A stretch of DNA of 64,000 nt from Thaumatotibia leucotreta (GCA_025490895.1 JALPQI010000238.1:62001-126000); one strand, 5' to 3'. Positions 19,631 through 29,597 are shown, counted from the stretch's first letter. The notes: a model not told the origin generated them from the sequence alone. Translations and numbers: made by a program.

Positions 19631-20152
19631 TTAATAAATAAATATCACGGGACATCTTACTCAAATCGACCTATTCCCACGAGCTCAATTAAGGCTTGTG
19701 GAGTGTCAAAGCGACGATATACATAATATATGTATAAATACATCTACATAGGTACCTAAACCATAGATAGCTACGATCAAGGAACAAATATTATTTATGA
19801 GAGACATAAACAAACAAATAAATATCTTGGGACATCTTACACAAATCGACCTAGTCCCACGGTAAGCTCAATTAAGGCTTGTGATTTGGGTACCAAGCGA
19901 CGATTTATATAATAGATAGATACATATAGATACTTAAAAACGTAGACAGCCATGACCAAGGAACAAATATTTGTGATAAATAAATACACAAATAATGCCC
20001 TCGCCGGGATTCGAACCCGGAACCTCCAGCTTTGTAGGCAGGGTCACTACCAACTAGGCTACAGAGGCTGACAATACATAAAATTAATACCCTCGCCGGG
20101 ACTTGATCCCGGAGCATCCACCTTCGAAGGTTGTAAGCTACGGAGGCTAACC
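19631..20152 (-). mobile_element. SINE-A copy 4, split by SINE-A copy 5
   Basis: A diverged tail half (about 19631-19814) and a diverged head (20073-20152, CCCTCGCCGGGACTTGATCC) flank a full-length younger copy. Together they make one old SINE-A. Confidence 0.65.
19815..20072 (-). mobile_element. SINE-A copy 5, nested
   Basis: Full-length reverse copy with intact B-box (GGATTCGAACCCGGAACC on the + strand) and tail TCTTGGGACATCTTACAC. It is cleaner than the copy it sits in. Confidence 0.8.
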
Positions 20153-20591
20153 TATTACATGACAAAGAATATAACTACATGTAGAACGTGGCATTCTACT
20201 CTTCTCTTTTCTCTATGCCTCAGTTATAAATTAAACGCGACGTTTTAAATGCAAGACTGAAAATATTTTGTCGCTAAATATTTTCAGAGTTTGATTAAGA
20301 TCATTTTGAAAGAGGTCATAAATGGGGCATATCATATATATTTTTGAGAAATTTAAATATAAATCTGGGTAACAGTATCTATAATATTATACAGGGTCAA
20401 ATTTGGGTCACGCTGAGCAGCTTTCACCAAAGAGACGACCAAGAAATTAAAAATGTAATTAATTGGAAAGAACTTAAAATCAGTAGGTCATTTGTCAGTA
20501 TACAAACGTAAGGTCACCTTTATGTATTCCATACATATAGAACTTCACAATGGCGATAGTTTTGACAGTTGGAAAAAATATGTTGATTTGT
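20153..20591. other. No gene; TACAGGGTC motif
   Basis: A TATACAGGGTCAAATTTGGG motif near 20389 resembles element termini elsewhere in the window, but no partner terminus was found. The rest is unrecognised. Confidence 0.4.
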
Positions 20592-20770
20592 CAGCCTCCA
20601 TACTATTTATCACAAAATATTTATTCCTTGGTCACGGCTGTCTATGTATTTAAGTATCTATTATGTATCTATCTATTATATATATCGTATATACATCACA
20701 AGCCTTAATTGAGCTTATCGTGGTACCAGGTCAATTTGTGTAAGATGTCCCTAAATATTTATTTATTTAT
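20592..20770 (+). mobile_element. SINE-A copy 6, tRNA head deleted
   Basis: Starts CAGCCTCCATAC and jumps directly to TATTTATCACAAAATATT, losing about 80 bp including both Pol III boxes. The rest follows the consensus to GTAAGATGTCCC. Confidence 0.75.
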
Positions 20771-20826
20771 TCATCATGCCTGTTCACGTCGATAGTCGAT
20801 AGTCGATTTGAGGCGACCCTAAGACT

Positions 20827-21032
20827 AGCGAAACGCAAACCGGTTTTAGAAAGTATGAAAAAACCGGTTAACAACCGGTATTCATCGTAATCTTACTAAA
20901 CTTCCTAGTATACTTCCTAGTGGGAATTGTCTTAGGATGTAGGCTACGCATAACAGTTTCATCCTGCCTGTAAATAAAGAAAATAAAATAAAAATAAAAC
21001 TTATACAAATAAAAACCGGTTTGCACGCCCCA
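20827..21032. mobile_element. hAT-like MITE, TSD CTAAGACT, AACCGGTT-rich
   Basis: The 206-bp element lies between direct repeats CCTAAGACT (20818-20826 and 21033-21041). The subterminal inverted blocks are GCAAACCGGTTTT and AAAACCGGTTTGC, with further AACCGG copies inside. Similar AACCGGTT ends occur at 45541-45638, near 44970 and near 49885. Confidence 0.7.
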
Positions 21033-21041
21033 CCTAAGACT

Positions 21042-22119
21042 ACATATCTTCCAACGTCTTAGCTACCTTAATGTACCTTTTATTGTCACCATGTTACAAC
21101 AAAGTAGACACCGTAAAGACCATTGTAAACCGCTTGAAAAGATTTATTGCACTAGATGTGAGTACTCTTAATGTTTACGACGCCACATCAGCGTAACGAC
21201 TAGGGCCACTATCCTGCACCCTTACATCAAAATGTAATCAGGGTGGGACGCTTCAATATTGGTATGGGTCTAATATTTATTTTGTTCAGTCAAGGTAAAA
21301 TATATACGCCAAAAGTGAAATAGTACATTGTGTATTAAGGGAGGTAAATAAGAATTTGTGCACGAGTGTGAAAGTAAAGCCCAAGCCGAAGGCTACGAGT
21401 TCATAATTTTTTGTACCGCCCGTGGCACACGCAATGTTTTTTATCACACCTGTGAGGCAAAAAAAGTAAATAAAACAATGTATTTTCACAAAACTACTCT
21501 AAAATGGTATAAATCATTTCTAAAAATCAGGGATGAAATATCGGCGCGGCGTGCGCCGCGCTAGTGCGACGTATGTAATGTTGTATGAAAATCCTTGACT
21601 GCCCTAGGGTGTATAGACGCATCTACGGCGCGCATCGCCGCAGCGCAATGGCGCACTTACCGAACAGGTGTGACGAAAAAAAAATACACGAGCTTACAAT
21701 TACAGGCATATTATTGTTATTAATATACAGGGTGGATAGTGAGTAACCCGACAATTTTGAAAGGTGTATTCCTGACCACATTTTGAGGCTATTATGTCAT
21801 TTGAACGTTTCTGGATTCGGCTTAGTTCACAGACAACATAACCTAAAGACGTAGCTTTAGACAATTATTTCATTTAAACCGATGCTGCCAAAAATGCTGA
21901 GGTGCGGGCGGTGTAACATGAGCTAACTGTGTTGTGATTCGTCGTTTCAAGGTCAATGAGGTGTAAAACAAAAATGTCCGCCGGTCGCTAGTGATTTCCG
22001 AATGTCGATAAAAGTATCGATGGTTACAATGTTTATCGCTTTCACAATTCGATATTTGTCAGTGACTTACCGACAAAACCGTAAATCCATATCCGTACTA
22101 ATGCATACCATAAATGCGA
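21042..22119. other. Mixed diverged repeats, no gene recognised
   Basis: 21323-21360 resembles the arm of the MITE at 53102-53244 (AGTACATTGTGTATTAAGGG). 21541-21560 is a GC-rich palindrome (GCGCGGCGTGCGCCGCGC). 21725 starts TACAGGGTGGATAGTGAG. The block CAGACAACATAACCT near 21832 recurs inverted near 24735. No exon is evident. Confidence 0.45.
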
Positions 22120-22450
22120 TAGTATGTCTGTCAGTTTACTGAGTCTACACGTAATCGCTAAACCAATTTAGATGAAATTTTGAATGGAGATTATTTAAGA
22201 CCCGGGAAAAGACATACGATATTTCATTCATCATCATCATTATCATCATCATCCCCGCAGATGAAGATATATTATGATACTAGCTTATGATGCTAGCTTG
22301 AAATGCATTTTGTATAAAAAAAATATTTGTACTGTCTGTCTGCTGTGTCTTTATCTTCACATTTAAACCGGTTTAGATGAAATTTGGAATGGAGATAGTT
22401 TAAGACCCGGGAAAGGACAAAGGATAGTTATTTTATCATCATCATCCACG
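22120..22450 (+). repeat. Direct duplicate of a GACCCGGGAAAAGACA-type repeat
   Basis: Two related segments (about 22165-22260 and 22370-22455) share TTTAGATGAAATTT, GGAGAT and TTAAGACCCGGGAAA, followed by (CAT)n and CGCAGA. This is a known style of lepidopteran dispersed repeat and is non-coding. Confidence 0.55.
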
Positions 22451-22482
22451 CAGACAAAGTTGCGGTCAAATATTAATATCGC

Positions 22483-23803
22483 CAGTGTTGGGCATAGTTA
22501 ACTATTTTTTGTAACCGAACTACTGATGACGACCAAAAGTAGTTAACTACAACTAGTTGAGGTTACATGAAACTTAACTACAATAATCAAGGTTAACAAA
22601 GAAACCGTTAATCATGACTACTGTAATCGATTAGTTATAACTACTAATTACATTAGTCCTAAAAATACACACACAATTTTATAACAGACACACACACACA
22701 CACACACACGAGAAGACTTCCCCTAGAGACTGCCACAAAGATCGGTAGTAGGCTGCCCGAATCTAGAGGACACCCGTAACCTTTACAAGATTTTATAGCT
22801 TTTTGGTGAAGAAAAACATCTTGAGGAAACCTGCATATATGTTATGCAACTTATGCACATTTAAGGCACGATTGATGTCTACTTGCGGAAAAATGCTCAG
22901 ACTATAAAATACCGTATACTTACACGATGTAACACAAGGAATGCGAATAATTTTAGAAGGGTGTTCCTAAGGTCTTAAGAAGTAAAAAATGTTATATTAT
23001 AATTTTTTTTTCGCAAAAAAATGTGTTTTCTTTGTTGTGAACTCTCCTGAACTTTAAAAGAATACATATTGAAAAAGCCATCAATTTAAGTTAACTAAAA
23101 CTTTTTATTATTATTTTGGAGTGAGACTACAATTTTTTTTATTGTTTGGATGTCAGTTAGAAGGTATGTCTAGACTAGATCACCAAGTGGCAACACTGCA
23201 ATCAAAAAGATATTTTCTACTGACTTAGTACGAAATAATTATTTAGGAAAACATTTAAATACTTATCTCAAAAACTAGGCCAAATCCAGAAAATTTTATA
23301 TAACATGTTTTGCCCCTTACGACCTCAAGAATACGCTGTTAAAATTATAATTATTCGGATTCGTCATGTTACACCGTGTATACTTGGATAAATCGTTAAT
23401 AACTGGTCATCCTTTACTACTAAAAAATAACATTGTTAATTAAACAGAATTTACTTTTACTTTGCTTATATAAAATGATTTCTAATTATATGTCAGCAGA
23501 ATTCATTTTTAGTATAAAGTTATTGTCACTTATTACCATAGAAACAAACTCAAAGATACCCACCCATCTTTGAGTTTGGCACATTAAAGAGTTTGCGTAG
23601 ATATGCAAACCTATCTTAATGTGCCAAACTCCATATTTGTAGTTATAAAAAGTAACCGTGATTGCGATTACAATTTGTATTTAGTAACCTAAATGTTTAA
23701 CTACTTTTACGATTATTTTATAAAATCTAAAATCTTGATTACTAACTACAAAATGTAACCGAAGTTAGTAATCTGTATTTAGGTCACGTTTTGCCCTACA
23801 CTG
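22483..23803. mobile_element. hAT non-autonomous element, TIR CAGTGTTGGGCA
   Basis: The termini are CAGTGTTGGGCA and TGCCCTACACTG (one mismatch as TIR). The 8-bp target duplication AATATCGC is perfect (22475-22482 and 23804-23811). CAGNG termini with 8-bp duplications are diagnostic of hAT. The subterminal regions are rich in inverted TAACTAC/GTAGTTA motifs, plausible transposase-binding sites. The 1321-bp interior has no transposase. It contains a SINE-B fragment (22790-22895), an (AC)n tract near 22690 and a hairpin at 23569-23630. Confidence 0.85.
22790..22895 (+). mobile_element. SINE-B fragment inside the hAT element
   Basis: TTTTTGGTGAAGAAAAACAT, then CTTGAGGAAACCTGCATA, matches the body of the SINE at 208-515. 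The tRNA-like head is missing. Confidence 0.6.
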
Positions 23804-23811
23804 AATATCGC

Positions 23812-25356
23812 AATATATCTTTTCTGAGACAATAAATAAAACAATTTTATAAAATATACTTTTATTTGTACAATCATTAACTCGTTGTTAAAAATTAAGT
23901 TAAAGCTACCAAAAAACTACCATTAAAATACGTTGTATATAAAATTCGTATATTATTTGTTATTGTTAATTTGAAATATTCCGGTTTAAAGTGTCGAGAA
24001 CATATCACACTGCTAGGAGCAGGACACCAATCACGTGACCGTTTTGTAGCATTCATCCACATTTCTTTCATGTTCGGGCATTTAACACAATAGTATTTTT
24101 GAAAATTATACTTCTACACTTTACACTAAACCAGAATTTATTTGAGGATAATTGAATATAATCGTAATAATTATCTTATCGATAGTAAACAGACTGCAGG
24201 CATAGACATCACTAGTTCGGATACGGAGACTCCACCGCAGAGTCTGTTGCTTGGTACGATTGAGAATAAAGATTTTAATTTATCTTTAGTTACCTTATCG
24301 ATAGTAAACAAACATACTCTACGGTCATCCCTAGTTCAGTTCAGACGGCCTACCTGCTCGTTACGCTAGACAAGGAGGGAGTTACACTTCGTGCAAAGTA
24401 TTAGAAAGAGATTTTGTAAAAAGACATCAACGAGTGCACTAGATTTTATGCTTAAACAATTTTTAATTTTAATTGAAATTTATAAAAAATTGCTCACTTG
24501 TGAAACGAAATACCATCTTTTTGCACATTAGATGTTTTTGTATTCTTGCCACACAATTTCACGCAACAGTAATGCATTTTACATGACGTAAATCACGTTA
24601 AAACTTTCGTAATAATCTCATGAACGCCGGCCGCAGACTGAAGTTAGCAATGGAGGCGTGGCTCTAATATGGAGTGAATTCACCGTATGCTTGACAGAGG
24701 GGGTCGCCCGGCTATGCTACGTCTTGAGGTTATGTTGTCTGTGGCTTAGTTTAAAAGATACGGAAATGTTTTTCAAAAAACTATTTTCATCATAAGTCAC
24801 TGAAAAATGCCTGCACGATTAAAATTCCTACACTAATAGTTTTCATCTCTACATACTCACTCATTAAAGATAGAGAAAAAGGTTTAGAAAAATGTTCAAC
24901 AAAAACAAATTTAAAACTCTGAAAAAATATTTCTTTCCCTACAATTTATTACCTACTGGTCATGTACAAAAAAAATCAACGTATCACAAAAAACAATAAA
25001 AAAAGACTTTTTTTGTTCCAAAATGACATTATGTCACATAGTTTTTTTACTTCTTTTGTCATCAAAAATGCATTGGTAAAGTCTGTTAGTATACTCACGA
25101 TCACCCCATATTTTATTCTTTGTATTGGTCTTTATTTTCAAAATTGTACAATTTATACAGGGTGAAATCTTTTATATAACTTACATTGTACAAAATTATA
25201 TTTTTTGGATCTTAAAGGCTTAAGTCTGTTGGCTTATTTGTAATAAGTATTTCGATGAGTCCTGGTTTGTGGCCTTAGCTGACAGATGGGAAAAAGGTTC
25301 CTTAGCGACATGTTACCAGTCACGAACTTCCCCTGTTAATTTGGGTGACAAAGTTT
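23812..25356. other. No gene recognised; short direct repeat
   Basis: CTTATCGATAGTAAACA occurs at about 24176 and 24296, a 120-bp-spaced direct repeat. The block near 24717-24760 is inverted relative to 21818-21855. TTTATACAGGGTG occurs near 25152. The short open frames have no recognisable motif. Confidence 0.45.
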
Positions 25357-25590
25357 GGATTATTCCCACCTATTACTCATCTGACACCAGTGGTAATAAC
25401 TGGGACTTTTCCCCCACCTGTTACCACTAGAGTACGTGGTGGTGGTAACTACTGGGAATATTTTTCCCACTTGTACTGGAAAAATCCCAGGATTTTTTAT
25501 TTGTTCCCACTGGTGATAGGTGGGAATAAAATTCCCAGTGTGCCCAGTGTTCCCAGTATCAGATGGGTGGTAACAGGTGGGAATAACCCC
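25357..25590. mobile_element. Palindromic element built of GGGAATAA/CCCAGT blocks
   Basis: GGATTATTCCCACCTATTAC at the left is mirrored by GGTGGGAATAACCCC at the right. In between, TTCCCA, GTGGGAA, CCCAGT and GGTGGTAAC blocks alternate in both orientations. The open frame through it (rich in PPV and GGN) is a by-product of the repeats. Confidence 0.6.
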
Positions 25591-25756
25591 TAAAGTTTGC
25601 CGCTCTCGCTTAGGTCTAGTTAGCCACTAAAAGCGATGCCTTTGGGACATTTACACCTCAAATCGGCTGAAATAGACGCTAAGGCCATTAGAGTATTGTA
25701 GTTAATAAAATAAGGCTTAACGTATTATCTTCGGCTACCATGACGATATTATACAT

Positions 25757-26270
25757 GAAATAAAACTATGGAAAACGGATAAACTCGCGTATATTAATTG
25801 AATTTTAGCTTAATCACGACGTGAAGTCCCGCCATGTTTCTTACCGGTTCTTCTCGGGGTCAGTGGTGTAGGGTTAGAACCGGAAGTAGTTTTAATTTTA
25901 TGTAACTTGGACCATTCAAAAGACTTTGTTGCTATTCCAATTTTAATAAAAAATCATTCGACTTTGACTCTATGACGTGACGACTGACAATGGAGGAAAT
26001 TTGATAGAAAAGATAAGTACAAAACTATCCACAAAGAAAACATACTAAACCACAGACAATACAGTTTAAGGGTAGGTACATACTAAATATGCAAATTAAG
26101 ATAGTTACTCATTACAAGTATTTTCAGAATGTCATATCATCTTCTGTCTTATGTTTTCCATTGTCAGTCGCCCGCAGACCACGAACCCTGTAAAGTGTTC
26201 GAAATGTCGGGATGAAGTTGAAATTCATTTAAATAAACGCGAGTTTATCCGTTTTCCATAGTTTTATTTC
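25757..26270. mobile_element. MITE, TIR GAAATAAAACTATGGAAAAC, copy 1
   Basis: The arms, about 36 bp (GAAATAAAACTATGGAAAAC, then GGATAAACTCGCGT), are inverted at both ends of a 514-bp element. The sister copy at 60684-60901 has a shorter interior and shares CGAACCCTGTAAAGTGTTCG-type sequence. Confidence 0.8.
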
Positions 26271-26400
26271 ATAAGGTTGATTGAACGTATTGTGAAAACA
26301 CAAATTTTATTAACAAATTATTTATTAACTAAATATTTTGATTTGTACTTTTAATTTTCCCCCAGTAGTCACACTACTTAATACTATATAAATTATAAAT

Positions 26401-26569
26401 ATTAGATGTCATATACCAAATTTCTTTGGTCCAAGATCACCTAACGGTTGCTAAAACCGAGTGGCCGAGGGGTGCAGGCATCAGCCGCGAAAGCTGAGCA
26501 CGTGGGCTCGATCCCCACCTCGGACGTTAGGTGATCTTGGTCGTTTTTATTTGGTATATGACATCTAAT
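26401..26569 (+). mobile_element. Foldback element with tRNA-Ser-like core
   Basis: Perfect 20-bp termini ATTAGATGTCATATACCAAA are inverted at both ends, with a second inverted pair CCAAGATCACCTAACG just inside. The core carries tRNA hallmarks: GAGTGGCCGAGGGG (A-box), stem TCAGC/GCTGA around loop CGCGAAA (anticodon CGA, Ser), and a perfect T arm GTGGG-CTCGATC-CCCAC. Position 33 is G, not T, and the element is embedded in arms, so a working tRNA gene is unlikely. Partial copies lie at 11890-11980 and 35480-35602. Confidence 0.8.
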
Positions 26570-26852
26570 ACAGGTTACAATTATTTAGTAAACTATGTTG
26601 GCGTGTGTACTACTCGTACCCTATTAGTGTGTTCTTAGCTTAGGACTTTATACCGTAACCCGTTATTAGGGTTAAGTAGGACTAAGAAACTATTACAACT
26701 TTGTTATGGCCACGACGTATTACCGAAGCTTAGCGGGTCGTACGCGTGTAAGCAAGGATTAACAGTATTATTAACCCGGTGCGGCCCAATGTCCTATTTT
26801 TAGGACAACAAAATTTACCCATAACGGCCTAAGTCGTCATCTCATCATCATT

Positions 26853-27015
26853 ATCATATCAGCCGAAAGACGTCCACTGCTGAACATAGGCCTCCCCCAA
26901 AGATTGCCACAATGACCGGTCCTGCGTCACCCGCATCCACCGGACTCCAGCGACCTTCACCAGGTCATCAGTCCACCTTGTGGTGGGCCTACCCACGCTA
27001 CGCCTTTCGGTGTCG
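26853..27015 (-). pseudogene. RTE-type LINE 3' end
   Basis: Reverse copy ending in (ATG)n with CAGCCGAAAGACGTCCACTG, CAATGACCGGTCCTGCG and CCAGGTCATCAGTCCACC. This is the complement of the tail at 12300-12430. Only the last 150 bp of the element remain. Confidence 0.75.
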
Positions 27016-27039
27016 TCATCTATTTAAAATAAATTAGAA

Positions 27040-27206
27040 TTTAATTTTTCAGTACCGATGGTGCTTCTTTGTACGCGTTAGTGGTACGGTTTTGTTAGGC
27101 TGAAACTTCGGAAGGTAATCTGTACTAAAAATAGTCATACACGTGCGAAAAGGAAATTCGTAACTCGTGTCAATTCAAAAGTTTGAATTCATCGCTACTC
27201 GTTTAG
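27040..27206 (+). repeat. Repeat D copy 1 (GTAACTCGTGTCGA family)
   Basis: Contains CTGTACTAAAAATAG, CACGTGCGAAAAGGAAATTC and GTAACTCGTGTC. Better copies are at 27405-27625, 39778-39968 (reverse) and 40366-40560. Confidence 0.6.
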
Positions 27207-27208
27207 AA

Positions 27209-27277
27209 CATTATTTTTACCGGACTTGTCGATACAAGTCCGGTAAAAATAATACCTACATTACGATTAATGTAGGT
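27209..27277. repeat. Two adjacent perfect hairpins
   Basis: ATTATTTTTACCGGACTTGT pairs with its complement ending at 27253. ACCTACATTA pairs with TAATGTAGGT directly after (27254-27277). Loops are only 4 bases or so. Confidence 0.8.
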
Positions 27278-27404
27278 ACTATTTAAAAACGACAGAAATA
27301 AACCGAGCCTTTTTATAAAAGTGTACCGTTGCATTTCAAGAGAATGTCGGGTACGTGATGCCATTCTTCGCGGACATCTCAAAAAGTTACGAATATAATT
27401 TTTA

Positions 27405-27625
27405 ATAGATGGTGCCTTTTTAGGCTCTAGTGCGAGAAGTTTATCATTTTACGTCAGGCCCTAACCACGAAGGGCCATCTGCACTAAAAAATGTCGTACG
27501 AGACACGTGCAAAAACGAAATTCGTAACTCGTGTCGATTTAAAACACGGGCTAAGTATCGGTCGTGTTTTAAAACATCGCCACTCGTTTCGTATTTCATG
27601 TTTTTCGCACTTGTGTCGTAATGTA
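27405..27625 (+). repeat. Repeat D copy 2
   Basis: Longest forward copy: GCTCTAGTGCGAGAAGTTTA, ATTTTACGTCAGGCCC, ACGAGACACGTGCAAAAACG, GTAACTCGTGTCGATTTAAA and the end CGCACTTGTGTCGTAATGTA. The open frame across it is not recognisable as a protein. Confidence 0.7.
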
Positions 27626-28237
27626 CTACTTATTTAGGTGTGTCTTAATTTTATAACTGGGTGTTTGTATTTATAGAAAATATTCGCACTTTCCATATAC
27701 CTATTTCTAAGGTAGCTATCATAGTCGTCACATTCCCGACAAAGTAGACTTTTTCGTGGAACGTCACCTACCTGACCTACCTACCCTATTGTTACAGATG
27801 TTAAGGTACTGTTACATCAATTAACTTGCTGGCTTTATATACGTTACTTGCATTCACAGCGTTTGGAATGAATCCAATAAGGTATAATGACGTTGCCTTG
27901 ACATGGCGTCCTATATTTTTATAACGATGCCGATTTTGCAGGGTTATTCGTTATATTTGGTCTCAGCTCATTTGGTTTACACTGCAGTGCTTATGTTTAT
28001 TTTAGATATACAGGGTGATCAATCCAAATGGTGTCAGTATGGCGGTTTTGAAAACCATAACAGATCTGATAGCGAATTCTTGTCTTAGGAACCATGACAT
28101 CGATTTTAGTAAAAAGAAAAATTGCATTAATACACTTACAAAAATACGTGTACTCGGCCCAGGAATCAAACCTACATTTTTTGCTAAATTAAATTTCGTC
28201 ATTTTCTTTTGGATATTTCTAGGCGAGTTATTTTTAA
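27626..28237. other. No gene recognised; TACAGGGTG motif at 28010
   Basis: ATATACAGGGTGATCAATCC near 28006 resembles MITE ends elsewhere, but no inverted partner was found. This stretch directly precedes the receptor exon region and is probably intronic. Confidence 0.4.
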
Positions 28238-28329
28238 GCGATTCAGTTTAGGTCCTAAACTGAATCGTGATGTGTCAGTTCCATAGAATAACTGTCAAAA
28301 ACTGACATGCCGAACCTACACTGAATCGC
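28238..28329. mobile_element. Small MITE, TIR GCGATTCAG, copy 1
   Basis: The 92-bp element runs from GCGATTCAGTTTAGG to CACTGAATCGC. It shares CAGTTCCATAGAATAACTGT with the sister copy at 33522-33602, so both ends of the receptor's 3' region carry one. Confidence 0.75.
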
Positions 28330-28389
28330 ATGAGAGGTAGGTCTCCAGGCATCAACGAAATATGTAATAGTGTAGAGTTATGTAAACGC

Positions 28390-28569
28390 TACCCTATGAA
28401 TCAAATCGTAATCGGGCATTTGGGTACCCTTATTTGTCACTTTTACTTAACGCCATCCACTATAATTATCTTCTATGAGCTGCGGACTTTACCCTAAATT
28501 CCCGATTAGTGGGCAGTTTAAAAATATTTCAAAAATCGAAAGCGTCAAAGTTTATACGTAAAATATTGC
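28390..28569 (+). repeat. Tandem copy of receptor intron flanks lacking the exon
   Basis: Bases 28391-28458 match the sequence just before the TM6 exon (28571-28638: ACCCTATGAATCAAATCGTA to TTACTTAACGCCATCC). Bases 28465-28568 match the sequence just after the exon (about 28862-28978: TCTTCTATGAGCTGCGGACT to AAAATATTGCC). In this copy the two are joined directly; about 222 bp (acceptor, 198-bp exon, donor) are absent. Confidence 0.9.
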
Positions 28570-28651
28570 CTACCCTATGAATCAAATCGTAATCGGGCAT
28601 TTGGGTACCCTTCCTTGTTAGTTTTACTTAACGCCATCCCTTGTCCCACAG

Positions 28652-28849
28652 GAGTAAAGTAGCAGCCCTGCTCCTGGACAAGCATTTGCAGATCAACGGT
28701 ATCTCCATGGGGGAGGTCATGAGAGAGCGGCAGAGCATACAGATGCAGCCCGCTTGCAGCAATAAGATGAAGAGAGAGAGGAAAGCGGCGAGGACCCTGG
28801 GCATCATCATGTCTGCGTTCTTGGCTTGCTGGCTGCCTTTCTTTTTATG
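28652..28849 (+). CDS. Octopamine-receptor-like GPCR, exon with ICL3 end and TM6
   Basis: Internal exon of 198 bp between acceptor TTGTCCCACAG and donor GTGAGT. It opens with the last base of a codon and closes with two bases of the next, so it joins the following exon in phase. The product includes SKVAALLLDKHLQINGI (intracellular loop 3), the basic KMKRERKAARTLG at the base of TM6, and TM6 with the CWLPFF motif that moves on receptor activation. This TM6 type is shared by insect beta-adrenergic-like octopamine receptors, which couple to Gs and raise cAMP at the plasma membrane. A dopamine D1-like receptor is the nearest alternative. TM1-TM5 must be encoded upstream but are not seen in this window. 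Confidence 0.88.
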
Positions 28850-29378
28850 GTGAGTGCTATTTTTACTATATCTTCTATGAGCTGCGGACTTTACCCTGAA
28901 TTCCCAAGTAGTTGGGCAGTTTAAAAATATATCAAAAATCGAAAGCGTCAGAGTATGTACCTAAAATATTGCCTACAGATATAAAGGACAGAAAAAAGTG
29001 CATTTTTGACCAGCCGTCAACTGATAAGATTATTCCATAAAACATTAATCGAAATCACAATACCTACTCGGAAAGTTTCTTACCACAATTTCATGAAATA
29101 TTAATAGAGCAGTTCACCGCAATCTTAATAGTAGACGTATGGACGTAGCATTACTGGGATTTTTTATTAATAAACCACGCTACTTATTTCTTTTCGCACT
29201 GCCATTCTACTTCATCTGTTGAAGGATAGATAACGATATGTACCTATATCCCATACAAAGTCACGAAAAGTAGACAAGACTGTTCGAATAATACTGTTAC
29301 CTATTATACACCTAAGTGTATCGGTTAAACAAATCCATCACGGTCTTATTTGGTCATAATATTTTATTTTATCACCAG

Positions 29379-29546
29379 GTACTTAATAACAGCGCTCTGC
29401 GGCGCCGCCTGCCCATCACCACCGTCGGTGGTGGCCGGCATGTTCTGGGTCGGCTACTTCAACTCCGCCCTGAACCCACTCATCTACGCGTACTTCAACC
29501 GCGACTTCCGCGCCGCCTTCCGCAAGACCCTGGACTCTTGCTGTAG
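29379..29546 (+). CDS. Octopamine-receptor-like GPCR, TM7 exon
   Basis: A 168-bp exon between acceptor TTTTATCACCAG and donor GTCAGT. Its first base completes a Trp codon started in the TM6 exon. The product starts YLITALCGAACPSPPSVV (extracellular loop 3 with two Cys), continues with TM7 GMFWVGYFNSALNPLIYAYF carrying the NPxxY-type signature NPLIY, and ends in helix 8 FNRDFRAAFRKTL and CC, a possible palmitoylation site. GYFNS.LNPLIYAYFNRDFR is highly typical of beta-type octopamine receptors. The exon is much more GC-rich than its introns. A palindromic MITE sits 52 bp into the next intron. Confidence 0.92.
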   Translation, partial: VLNNSALRRRLPITTVGGGRHVLGRLLQLRPEPTHLRVLQPRLPRRLPQDPGLLL

Positions 29547-29597
29547 GTCAGTCCCCCCCACTACCTTTCATTAGCATGTCTCCGTTGTACTGTAATA

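Noticed and set aside
21818..24760. A 3-kb TIR transposon bounded by CAGACAACATAACCT inverted blocks
   Set aside because: Only about 30 bp match and no target duplication or terminal symmetry was found; an independent hAT element lies inside, so the pair may be coincidental fragments.
29316..29546. Frame rich in Arg/Leu overlapping the TM7 exon
   Set aside because: It is the wrong frame of the receptor exon; the correct frame carries NPLIY and joins both neighbours in phase.
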